DNA of 64,000 nucleotides from Ophiosphaerella korrae. Its lineage: Eukaryota > Ascomycota > Dothideomycetes > Pleosporales > Phaeosphaeriaceae. The notes beneath the pieces are model-generated. The model did no database searches. It was not told the origin of the DNA and was given only the letters and a program-made list of their open reading frames with translations. Both the position numbers and the translations under genes were made by a program. Positions 44,944 to 55,734 of this stretch are shown piece by piece. The stretch covers positions 1 through 64,000 of the forward strand of contig JALNQF010000203.1 of NCBI GenBank assembly GCA_028456385.1, given 5' to 3'. Positions within the stretch are counted from its first letter, which is position 1. The number at the start of each line of letters is the position of its first letter.

Positions 44944-47900
44944 TCATGTCCCCTGCGGTGCGCAGTTCTTCATTTGCCATTTATTCAGACACTTGAGCGA
45001 TGACTCCGTATCAGAGTGATGAGGACCAAGAACCTGCTTCCTCAACCCGAAGCACTTTGTCATCAACGAAATAGCTCCTTCCTTCCGATTTTGTTTGTGC
45101 TGTATAGCTGCCAGACTGTACATCATGAAAAATGTTGCTGGATGGTTTGCTCCGAGATTTACTTTTCCTGCGTTCGTTACTTGAACATATAGCTTTTCAA
45201 CATCTTCAAGGCGTCCCTGATTCTCCAATATGTTTGCTAGATTAGCCATGGTTATCAGAGTTTCTGGATGATCTGGTCCTAGTATTCTTCCGTACTACAT
45301 CTGATAAAAGCTCTTCAGCTTCTTTCCATCGTCCTTGATCAAGATATATCCCTGCCATGCCCCACTTTGCGCTGGCCGTTCCCAAATCTTGTGCTCCCAG
45401 AAACCTTGTACGTTGCCCTGATAGTTGAGTTTACACCTCGTCAGCTTCCTTCCATAGCCCAGTTTTGCGATAAATAACTGCCAGTTCTCTCTTAAACATT
45501 AACGTGATTGCGCAGTTCTGCCCATGTAGTTTCTCAGAACTTCTTACCACTTTAGTCTGCAATTATATGGCGTCGCCGCATCGCTTACTAGTACTGTATA
45601 TTCCTGCCAGAATACTCATGCTAAACGTTTCCTTATGATCAGGCCCCAGGGTCTCATATTTTTGATTGTAGACTCGAACAGCCAGTTCTTCCGCTTCTTT
45701 GGTATACCCACGAAAGATGGGACATAAGACTCAGCGTAACCCGATTGCCTTCGCCGAGCGTTCTCTTATGATCCTAGTACGCTTCTGTCAAAGCCTTTTC
45801 TGCCTCATTGTACCTTCCGTACGTGAAGAAACAAATACCAAACTTCCTGAGCAAGTCCATCTTTTTATCCCCCGGAGCTTCAGGCTTTGGCTCTAGAGAG
45901 AATTGTGCATGTGGCAGGTACATCTTCCATTCATCTTTATTACGGATGCTCGGGTCCGAAATCACCTCAGAGAGCCTTGCCATAGCACTAATCTCCCACT
46001 TCTCAAGAGTTCCCTCCTTCCGGAGCCAATTCCTTGTTGCAAGATGAACGAGGCGGTGAAGGTCCAAAAGTTGTCCTGATTTGTGCTTTGTGATAAAGGA
46101 ATAGGCCTTTAGTGTTCCGAGAACATCAACGGCTTGTTTTGTTGAGTCGGCGATTCGAAGAAGCGATAGTGGAATATCCCTTGTATTGACACATGACATA
46201 AAAGAGAGGTATTGTGCTGCTAGCGGGTCCCGCTTTCGAGTTTCTTAGAAGGAAATTAGCCATGTTATTGCAACTGGGTTTTTGGCACCTCCCTATCGAC
46301 CTTCGTCCTCGAACTCCTCGCTCAGGATGTCAACGATGTTTTGTTCTGTGTTGTTGAGAAGTGCTTTGCACTCCTCCAAGGTAATCTGATTCTCATTAAT
46401 ATAGGCAGCTGCTTGCACAATAGCAAGTGGCAGGTGAGTAAGCTTGGCTAGTACTTCTGTTACAGCTTCGTCGTCCTCCAGTAGACTTTAGTCTTGTAAT
46501 GATCTTCCAAACAGGTCTTTAGCCATATCATTTTCCATTTCCCTAACCGAGATAACATTCTGGGTAACCAACTTCGTTGCCGCTTTTAGACTTCGGGTTG
46601 TGAACAGGATAGATCCATACTTGCTCTTTGGTAGAGTATCAATTCATCGATGAATGGGTCCAGGTGCACTGAGTCTCTCTGTCCAAACATCAATGTCGTC
46701 GGCATTGTCAAATATCAGTAGCAATCTTCCAGAACCTTCTAAACTCAGCCTGCGATGAACCAGATTTTCAATGTCCGCCCGCTTTTGATCAAGATTAGGG
46801 ATCTGCAGTTGCTGACCAGCTTCTTGATATGCTTCAAGCATGCTCTCAGCATTTGTCACCGGTATCCAGAATACCGCGCGGTCGGGGTTGTTCTCTCGCC
46901 ATTGATGGGAAAATTCGAGTGCGATCTTGTCTTTCCAATGCCGCCAAGGCCGACGACGGCAGCTCGTTCGCAACGACTTTCATTATAGAGCTTGTCGTTT
47001 ATTTGGGAGATTTCAGCTTCTCGGCCAACAAATTTGGAGTTCCTCTGGAAGGGCACAATCCAAGCAGCCTCCTTTTTTGTTCTTGATACTGCCTGGCTTT
47101 AGCTGTGGTAGAATAGCCTCTAAGGAGACGTACCAGACAGTGTTGTCATGCTTGGCGAATTTTGCTCCTGTTCTACGTTAATATTGCCCACGAAGAGAAT
47201 TCATATACAACTTGCAGTAGTAGAATAGGTCATTTTCAAATGTGCTGCGCCTATTAGACATTAGTTCATTGTTTTTCCTAGCTACGAAAAGTCTTGAATG
47301 TATACACTATGTTTTAGCTTCAAATTCTGAATGCAGTCTCGCACACGATGTCTTTGCGCTACGTGAGTGAGATGCTCTTCTGTGGCGTCTTTCATTTCGC
47401 CCTTTCTTTCAAACTCATGAAGCCCAATATCCTGCAATCCTTATCGACATTAAAACGAACGTACCGTTTTTTGTCGTATGGCTTAGCCCATAGTTCTGTA
47501 AACTTTTTGACTGTTGCCTCCGTCTCCGTAGCAATTTCCACCAGCGTCTTGTTGGAGAAATCATTCGCGCCATTCTTGAATGGCTTCAAACCAGGATTAC
47601 CGGTTCCGATTAATACGAAACACTTGACTCTTTCTTTCAGATTTTTATCTGCCGCGCCCTATAGAATATTAGATGCCTCTCCATCTACTTCATCAACAGG
47701 ATTATTCGCACCGAGCGTACCGTCGGCGAAGACACGATCATCGATAGTGACGGGTTCGAAAAATGTTGTTGTGGCAGAAGTCGCAGGGATGTCTGGCCAA
47801 CCAGGCAAACTGCAGCTTCGGAGACATACTATTTTCTTTGAATTTTGACTGGTGGTGCATACAAAGCTGTTTTCGTTAGATTCTAGACCATTGTACTAGC

Positions 47901-48470
47901 CTAGGTGCTTACCTTCGGCATCCGCGCTCAGCCCCATCATTGAGCATGTCTGTGTCTGATGCGCCGCCCTTTGTTGTCACTTCTGTAATTGCTTCCTCCA
48001 ATAACGCAGAGTCGAATCGTGGCCTGAGCTTTCTCTTTCTATTGACTGGAAGCCGGCGTACTTGCTTACCAAAAACCATTTCTGCGAAATCGCCATATGC
48101 GGCGATACATTCGTCCACACTCATTTCGAGTCTGCCAAGCATGATTGCGATGAGCCTGTTGTCATGGAGGCGTCAGCTACGTTCTCGAAGGAAGAGTCTT
48201 GTTAAAAACGACTACTTTCTCGAGGTCAAAGGAGAGTGGAAGATAGGCCACATACCCGCCGGTGCCGGTGCCGCCGATAAGATCAAATATTTTACACGGC
48301 TTCGCCGGAGCAAGGTTGTCTTGCTTCCGTTCGCCGTTCAGGTGGTCCATGATGCTTTTCAGGATGTAAAGTGTCGACATCCCTCGCACCCCGCCACCAC
48401 CAAGCGACAGCAGACAAAGGCCAGTGGTGTGCAGAGGGTCTGGCTCGCTGTCAAGTGCCTGTTCTATAGC
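44944..48470 (-). pseudogene. Wrecked fungal NLR: patatin - NB-ARC - TPR
   Basis: The domain order on the minus strand is clear but broken. Patatin-like phospholipase (about 48470-47300): oxyanion loop GGGGVRG, nucleophile elbow GGTGTGG in place of G-T-S-T-G-G, and DG motif FADGTLGANNPVDEV. Its two introns are intact (48255-48156 and 47912-47867). A TAG at 47659-47661 follows SNIL, and a frameshift near 47395 precedes EMKDATEEHLTHVAQ. NB-ARC (about 47068-45780): FVGREAEI, P-loop GLGGIGKT with a one-base loss right after it (about 46930), RLLLIFDNADD (Walker B), ILFTTRS and THLPLAIVQAAAYI. Stops lie at 46644, 46488, 46293, 46245 and 45774. TPRs run to 44944 with further frameshifts (last clear repeat ANLANILENQGRLEDVEKLY). 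This is the architecture of fungal NLRs implicated in non-self recognition. The N-terminal start is not identifiable. Confidence 0.85.
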
Positions 48471-49238
48471 TCAGCGTATCGCAGTCGTCGTCCTTGTGCT
48501 CGCTGGCGAGGAGAAGTTGCAACAAAAAGACTGTCAGCGTGGTTTAGAAAAATACATGCCTGTAGTACGTCGACTGAGGACGAACAAGGCTGAAGGATCA
48601 GGCATGTCGCTACGCCAAGAGGGGCAGGACAAAGTTGGTTGTATATTGTCAGCCTTGTTGTTTTGAATGATTACGCGCGCGCGTCTCTAAAGATAACGCT
48701 GAAAGGATAGTATATAGGCGCAAGATATCCGGTCGCCCGCTTCGTATACTTGGCCAAATATCCCATGGGTATTGGGGACGATAATAGCCCAGGCCCCTTC
48801 TGCTGCCATCTTTTGATAAGCCACTCGTCTGGAGGCCTTTTCTGATTAGCCGCCTCAACTTGAAAGATTAAATCACTACGAGTAAACTAGATTTTTACGA
48901 CGATTAAGTAAAAGATTTCGCATTTTTCCAAATTTAAAGTTGGATGAACTATTCTACAAAGATGTGTTGCTGTGCTGCGCAGCTTGCGCTGAGTAGGCGT
49001 ACGAACGTGTAACCATGCTCCCACACCTGATTCGTTGATATTGGCAAAGCTTATGACCGTTGAGAATTTATGTTGGGCGTTCTTCTTCGTCCTTACGCCA
49101 AATCTCCTCAAAAAGGTGTGCAATGTTTATCCAACGTTGATCGAGTGGAGAATAGTAAATATAATAGAAATGCAGCTGTACACCAGCATATGTACGCTGC
49201 AACCAATTTGCAGTCTTAGTGAAACCATGGCACTTCCT
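48471..49238. other. Upstream remnant of the NLR locus and spacer
   Basis: It probably includes degenerate 5' coding sequence of the NLR, but no start codon or motif could be fixed. Short open frames on both strands are unsupported. Confidence 0.4.
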
Positions 49239-49721
49239 CTAGATCTCTAACCACAAAGCTTTATGGAGTCTTCGCGTGATGAATGTCAGAATATTCGTGT
49301 CTATCTCCCTAGCACATATGTGGATGGAGATGCTAGTTATGAGTATCTTATTCAATCTAGCTGTGCCATAACGTGAGAGCACGTGTTGAACAACTGCAAG
49401 TCCAAATGCTGCGAACCAAACCATCGGTAAACCAATACTCTTGAATCTCCCTCGCTGCACACCGATCGCGGAAGGAGGAATGTTCGCGGAACATTGGCAA
49501 ATCTGATATAGGAAAAGATATGGGTACCTAGCATTAGACTTATCATAGAATGGCCGTCTCTTCGGGAAGGATGTTACACTCAATACTCCCAGCAGTACCG
49601 TTTGACGAGTAAAGAAAAGTATGATGCCAGCGAAGAACAAAGGGAAGAAAAGAAACATTATGGGTATCCAAATAAGGCTTGAGGCCAATGCACAGTAAAA
49701 CAAGCAGTTAAAGGGACGCGG
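49239..49721. other. Region just downstream of the LAMTOR1-like gene
   Basis: It contains a 154-codon minus-strand open frame (49703-49239) starting 18 bases after the LAMTOR1-like stop. Its N-terminus is hydrophobic (SSLIWIPIMFLFFPLFFAG) and could form two membrane helices. The rest is unremarkable and no family was recognised. It is more likely the AT-leaning 3' untranslated region than a gene, but a small membrane protein cannot be excluded. Confidence 0.35.
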
Positions 49722-50314
49722 CTACCGGGCCCCAAATTGGATGGTGAGTCCCCCATTGGTAGGCTGGATCTGATCCACCTCGTCCTCGCCCTGGCTACCC
49801 AAAGCTTGTTCGAGCCATGCTGTCTCGTCGTCATCCGCATCTGCAGGCGTTGCACCAGCGGACGAAGGGCGATCTGGATGCTGACGTAATGTCGCGAAGC
49901 GCTCGTTGAAGAGGCGAGCGTACTCGGCATCGTTTGTGGGGTGTTGGGCGACTTCAGGGGGAATGGTCGTCGTTTGGGAGACAGGGATCAATTGTCTGGA
50001 GCAAGGGGTTAGACGGAAGGAGCAGCTGGACGGTATGGCAGGAGAGGCTCACTCTGATGTCTCTGCACAAATGCGCTCCAGCGTCTCGCGCTGGCGACGC
50101 AGCTCTTCTGGATCTGGCTGGGGTGCATTGTGCACGCCGTTATTTGTGCCGTAGTTTGGCTGGTACGGGTCATTGAGCAGGTGCGACGTGTCTGATTGCT
50201 GTAAGGGAGGTCAGCATAGACTTGATAGAGGAGCCATCACGCTCTGTAGTTTGTGTGACGCACATCCGACTCAGAAGGCCGTCGCCCACCCAGGCAAGAG
50301 GAGCAGACGCCCAT
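49722..50314 (-). CDS. LAMTOR1/Meh1(Ego1)-like late-endosomal/vacuolar adaptor (156 aa, three exons)
   Basis: Exons 50314-50264 (17 codons), 50198-50053 and 49995-49722 are separated by introns of 65 nt (GTGCGT...TTACAG) and 57 nt (GTGAGC...CTCCAG); 51+146+274 nt give 156 codons plus stop. The short first exon encodes MGVCSSCLGGRRPSESD. Gly2 followed by Cys4 and Cys7 is a myristoylation/palmitoylation site, as in LAMTOR1 and yeast Meh1. The core reads SHLLNDPYQPNYG, then a helical RRQRETLERICAETSEQLIPVS, comparable to the yeast segment where the Ego1 helix binds its partners. In the family, this protein tethers the Ragulator/EGO complex and Rag GTPases to the vacuole for TORC1 control. The acidic C-terminus ends GGLTIQFGAR. 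The first exon is easily missed by gene finders. Confidence 0.85.
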
Positions 50315-51335
50315 GGAATGAGCAGGATTGGTGTCGGTATCGGTGCAGGTGGTGTGGTCGCAACTCGGCGAGAAGGTCGCGGGGTGGTCACGAGAGACGG
50401 CGACCCGGAGACTGCTATGCTGAAGCCGCCAGGCGAGGGTGCCAATATCTTAGAGAAGGAGGTGGCCTGGCCAAAGTTTCCTGCTCCTGATGTTTGTGAT
50501 CGACAAGGAATCTCCGAGGTCTTGGCGGGCAAGAGCCGCAACGCTCAACACTACCACCCATTCGAAATGACTCCACCCTCATCGCGCCTGGCACCTGACG
50601 CATCAGCCTCACACAAGCCGCCTTCACCAAAATGCTCTTTTCACCTTGACATGGACTGCTCCGCGCAGCCATCGCTCTGCTACTCTACACATTGTCTCCA
50701 ATACTAACCGCCGTCTGGCTCCCTTTCTCTAACCATTATTGCACCGATATGTTCCACTGTCCAACTCTTCCTCAATCTAGTCTTTCCTCTGTGTTCATCC
50801 TGCTCTCTCAGCCCATTCCATATAAATCATCCTTGGGCACGCCTAGCCGAGTCCTGCCTGGAACATGGCCTCTCTTTCTATGCTCGCGGTGCCATCTGAT
50901 GGACAGAATGCGACGATGCGCCCTCAACAGCCGCCTTAGGGTACTACCTTCCATTCCAAACCACCACGAAGGATATGGTGACCGGCAACCCTCTCTAAGC
51001 CATCTCGACCGGGTAATGACTGTCTTCGCTACTGCGACTATCAACATTCTCGACGAAGGTCTCACGTAAGGTTGCCATGTCTCGTCGCGCTTCACGCGGC
51101 ACGGCTCCAGTTTGTTCAACCTACCCCGAATCAGTACTCCGAGTCCCTCTGCCTGCAAGGCACATTCTAGACGTGTCTGCAATCTTGATGGCCGGTCCAC
51201 TGGCAGGCGCTCAAAAGCTGGCCCATATAGATGTATATTCTGTAGTGTGCGGCTCGTCATCAGCCATTTCAACGCCTTTCGACATCGTTGTGCATATTCG
51301 ATCAGAGTACTTCTCATTCTTTCGAGTACTCAATC
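50315..51335. other. Divergent intergenic region between LAMTOR1-like and Ser/Thr-rich loci
   Basis: About 1 kb. Many overlapping frames occur on both strands (for example 50222-50707, 50808-51317), with no domain or codon pattern to support any. It likely holds both promoters. Confidence 0.45.
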
Positions 51336-54300
51336 ATGTCACCTCCTCGCTCGTTCTGGTCGACAGCCATCATTTTTTCATTTTGTACTTTTCCCCAAGC
51401 ATGGGCATTTCGCCGCAAAGGCAATGACAATTCTCAAGTAGAGCAGCAAGCTGCCCCTGGGGAATTAACGCCACAATTTGGCGCAACGCCATGACGTTGA
51501 AGAACGACAAGATTCGGAACTGCATTATCCAGACGACCGCTTGCAAGAATTTCTCAATCTTAACCCTGAACATCGCATCAAAACCTTTTGCAATGAATGG
51601 CTTGGCATAGCCCCTGCAACCACTGTAGTGGAATACACGCCGACTATGTACGTACCATACTGACGCGATATTTATATGATTTCTTTACTTTGCGCAGTAC
51701 AGTCACGACGAGCGCAGAGGATGTTACCACCACTACATCAACAACGCGTGTCATTACTACCCGCACCATCATCCAAGTCACGACCAAAACTCCGGCGCCA
51801 GTTGTGCCTAGAGCTACCAATATCGCTGCAGTTGCCGAAGAAATCATCAATTCGGTTATTGCAAGCGGGACTGCATCAGAGCCTACAACCACCAAAAACA
51901 AGCAGCGGTTACAAGCTGAGTCAGGCCTTGCAAATGCCTGCTCGTGCAAGATGGTGGAGCCAACGGCTACCATAACTAAATCATACGCTCCTCCCGCAGT
52001 GGTAAGTTTGAAAATCTAGCCTACATTTAAATAATAATTGGAAACAATACACAATAGTTGGTTACCGAGTGCTCGCTCTAGCTAGAGTAACAGAGACGAG
52101 GCTATTCACCGCTCTCACCACCATCACCGAAGCTGCCGAAGTTTCTAGTGCAATTTCAGCCTCCACATCCGGTTCGGAAGATGCTGAGTCAACTGCCAAG
52201 GCCAGGAGCGTCGCGCCAACAAGCGAGTCAGCGGTAGTTTCTCAAACTGGATCAACCATTGCGTCGTCCTTGCCAAAGGTTACTTCGATGTCTACAAATG
52301 GCACCATACCCTCAAACTCGTCTGCTCCAGTGGTCATTGCTCAACCATTTAAATGTCCAGATGCTGGCGACAAACATGTGGAGCAAGTTATAGGAGACTT
52401 TAAGCTTGAATACCTCGTGTATTACATCACTGAAATTATCTCTCAAGATCGTGTAAGAAGGCCAATAGACGTAGGAGATGAAACAGCCTGTACTGCACAA
52501 TGCTCGCTTGTTAACGCCAGAGGGGGCCAGGATACCTGTAAAGCTGCAGCATTCACACGTCACACGGACGGACGTGATGGTGGAAGCTGTATCCTAAGTG
52601 GGCCTGACCCTAAGTATGCCTCCAAGCTAGGTGCCGTTGCTATTGTACAAACTGGCATTTCTTCAAACGAAAACGATTGTGATGTGATGGAATCCGCAAA
52701 AAGCCGCATTACCTCGGTCGATATATCCGCCCTCTTTGCTTCAATAACATCAGCTGGTTTTGCGCTTTCTACTCCAAGTCTTTTGACCCAAACCGCTAAC
52801 GATGGTGTTTCGGAAATGTACTTGTCTGCCAATTCAACCGTTGCTGGTGGTACCGTTCACCGGAGCTGGTATCGTATATCTGCATCCTCGAGCTATTGGT
52901 TAGCAGTTTACAGGACGTCATGGTCTTGCGCGCGAACCATTCCACAAACCGTCATGCAACAGCCTCCTACTGCTACTCCTGGCATAACAACTGCACTAAT
53001 CACAACTACCATCAACGGCGCCACCACCACAATCATTTCAGGTACATCGACAAGGACCGTCTACGGCGATAATGAACAGTCCCCGCCAACCTTTGTCTCA
53101 GCCCCCGTCACCAGTGACAACGGCGAGATCACTACGTTCTTTTCTACTGCAACGGCAGTCTCAACACGCGCAAGTGGCATTACTCCTCCGACCACTGGTC
53201 CTGTTGCCACGCTCACGCTGCCCGTCCAAAGCCCCTCAGCTTCGATTATACAGGGATCGGCGAACGTCACTATCTCAGGCAGTACCACAACCTTTGTTTC
53301 TGACGGAGGTAATGGAGCGCTTAGGCCTACTTCCTTTGTGAGCGCCTCGTCGAACTCTATTGTTCCTCCGTTTGTGAACACAACTATTATCGTTAGTGTT
53401 GGTAGCTAAGCGTTCACGGTGTCTAGGTTGACGCCGACGGTGAACTCTACGGGTGACAGCGGTAGCTTTCCACCTGTGTCCACTGGCGCATCGGTTGAGT
53501 TGGTTTCTATAGTCAACTCAACCAGCCCACGCACTAGCGTTTTGCCGCCAATAGTGATGGTATCAGCAGGAAGTTCAGTTTGGACTATCTCGGGCTCCAC
53601 CGCAATAGCCAATAGCACAGGAGGAAATGGCTTCATAACCCCGAACTCCATCTCTAGTAGCCCTATTGCTCCTTCAATATTTGTTGTCTCTGGAGACAGA
53701 AATATTACCACCACCAGCAGCACTTTAACAGCGAATTCGACCGGCGGATCAGGAGTTATTCCACCTACAAGTTCACTAGCCAATACCACATTTGTAAACG
53801 AGCCAACATCACCTCCTCTCTCCACAGTAGGCATTGCCAATATCACGACGCCTGAGAGCTTAGCGCCACCTGCTACCAATGTATTCGGTTTGATTCCACC
53901 ACCCTCCGCGAATATCTCTAGCTCTGTGCCTTCTCTATCATCGGTACCTAGTTTGAATGGCAGTGTCATCATATCTTCAAGGGCCAATATTTCCTCCACG
54001 TCAGGGTTTACCGCGACAATCTCTTCTACTGGCCTGTCGGATGAAATACCATCGGCATCAATTACCGCCAGCTCAATCCTTGCAAACTCGACCCAAGTAC
54101 CATTCCCAAATAGCACTGTCTCGTCTGATAATGCAATAATCTCCACGTTCCTTTCAGCAACAATCATTTCAACGGCTACCATCAAATCCATTAGCGGATC
54201 AGGAATCATCCCGCCATCCTCGGCCAACTCCACAGACATCAACTTGACAAGGCCGGTTTGACTCTAAGCCCAAGCTTGAACGCCACTTCAAGCACGAGAT

Positions 54301-55734
54301 CAAGAAGAACCAACACAAATGATTTGTGGACACCTTTCCCGCTCACAATTAGCGTTGCTTCATTTCCGAATTCGTCTGCCACAGTCCCCAGTTTAATTCC
54401 AAGTCCAAACTTGAACATTAGCTCCGTTACCTCAAGCCTGACTCCGAGCCCAAGTCTGAATGCGACATCAACACGATCAAGAACAAGAGGAATAACTCGG
54501 ATAATTTGCGATCGCCATTCCCTATCCCCACACCGTCGTCTAGCAACAGTACGGTTACGAGCAATTCTACGATGAGCATTCCTACCTCTGTTTCATCGTT
54601 GATTCCTCCATCTTCAGTAAACTCAACACCATCTGTCATTTCTATCACACCTTCAGAAATCATTTCCGTGCCACTCTCAACGGGCGCTTCGGTCAGTATC
54701 CCTAGACCTTCCAGCAATATCACTTCTAGTCCACCTGCCTCGGCGACTGTTGGAATACCTCCATTTGGGAATTTGACAGTGCCTACAGGAACTGGCTTCA
54801 CGGTGGCATCGCTCAGCACCCCTATTGCATCCCTTAATTCGACAGTGCCTGCAACGCCGCCTTTCACCAATATCACAAGCGTCCCGTCGGCAACACCGAG
54901 TGCATCACTGAACACCACGAGCATTCCACCGGTCCCAACAGGCAACTTTTCTTCTATCCCACCTACTCTATCCACGCCGTATCTCAATAGCAGCACACCC
55001 TCGATATGTCCTACCGCACCCGTAACCATCACCCAAGTCTCCGTTACTACGAGCGTTGATGTTGTCACGACCACAGTTGTCAAGACTGTGACTGTAGGCG
55101 AAGAAACCATGACCGTAGCCGTAGTTGTAGGCACCATCCTCTCCTCAGTAACTTCATCCGCCTCCGAAACCCTCGATCTCGTCATACCCTCCGTAGCCGC
55201 CACCCTCGACATCCCCACCGACATCGAGACCCGCGCCCGCGCCCATGGCGAACCCGCTACGCAAGCGCAAATCGACCTCGCGTGCGCTAACGCCAAGAAC
55301 ATCGTGCTGAACTCCAACTTCTCGCAAAGTCCCGACTCTTCCGTCCCAGGCTGGAGCACAGGCGCCGATGACCCAACCATCAAACTCGCCAGCATTCTGT
55401 CCTCCAGCGGCAGCAGCACAATCACACAAATCAGCAGCGCCGCTCCCGGCTATGAACTCACCCTCATGCAGCCGCTCACGCTGTGCCTCGGCGTGCAGTA
55501 CACGTTCTCTGCGTCTTCGCAGCAGGGCAACAAGCTCGCGGACTGCAATCTGGAGTTCAGCACTGTGATGAGCGACGTACGAAGAAGCGTGTGCTTGGCG
55601 TTACGCCACCGGAGAGCTGGCGTACTGAGGGTGCGCTTTTTACGGCAGGGGAGGATCCCGCCGTGGATCTTGTTGTTACGGCTAAGTGCAATGAGTTTAG
55701 GGGATTGGTGTTTAGTGATCTACGGGGTGGATGA
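51336..55734 (+). pseudogene. Long Ser/Thr/Asn-rich secreted surface-type protein with several frame breaks
   Basis: Start at 51336 with signal peptide MSPPRSFWSTAIIFSFC. Two ordinary introns are visible: 51648-51697 (restoring EYTPT-ITVTTSAED) and 52002-52057. Recognisable parts are a Thr-rich stretch, a Cys-containing PAN/Apple-like segment (about 52350-52660: ETACTAQC, TCKAAAF, GGSCILSG), a long mucin-like region with many NST/NAT sequons and degenerate NSTGxSGxIPP repeats (53440-54230), SPSLNATSTRSR repeats (54258-54490), and a C-terminal galactose-binding-like segment (from 55255: CANAKNIVLNSNF, LTLCLGVQYTFSA, GVTPPESWR). Frame changes are needed near 51440-51500, 52060, 54255, 54490 and 55570, and TAA at 53407-53409 lies in frame. 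Either a decaying adhesin-like gene or a locus with assembly indels. Two or three shorter genes is the other reading. Confidence 0.6.

Noticed and set aside
53390..53440. Short 35-nt intron removing the TAA at 53407
   Set aside because: It is below normal fungal intron size, and removing 35 nt would break the frame that is open on both sides.
53406..54242. 278-codon minus-strand open frame
   Set aside because: Antisense shadow of the Ser/Thr-rich coding region; Ser/Thr codons read backwards give few stops. The plus strand has sequons and repeats.
54427..55425. 332-codon minus-strand open frame
   Set aside because: Antisense shadow of the same low-complexity region, with valine/glutamate-rich translation and no motif.
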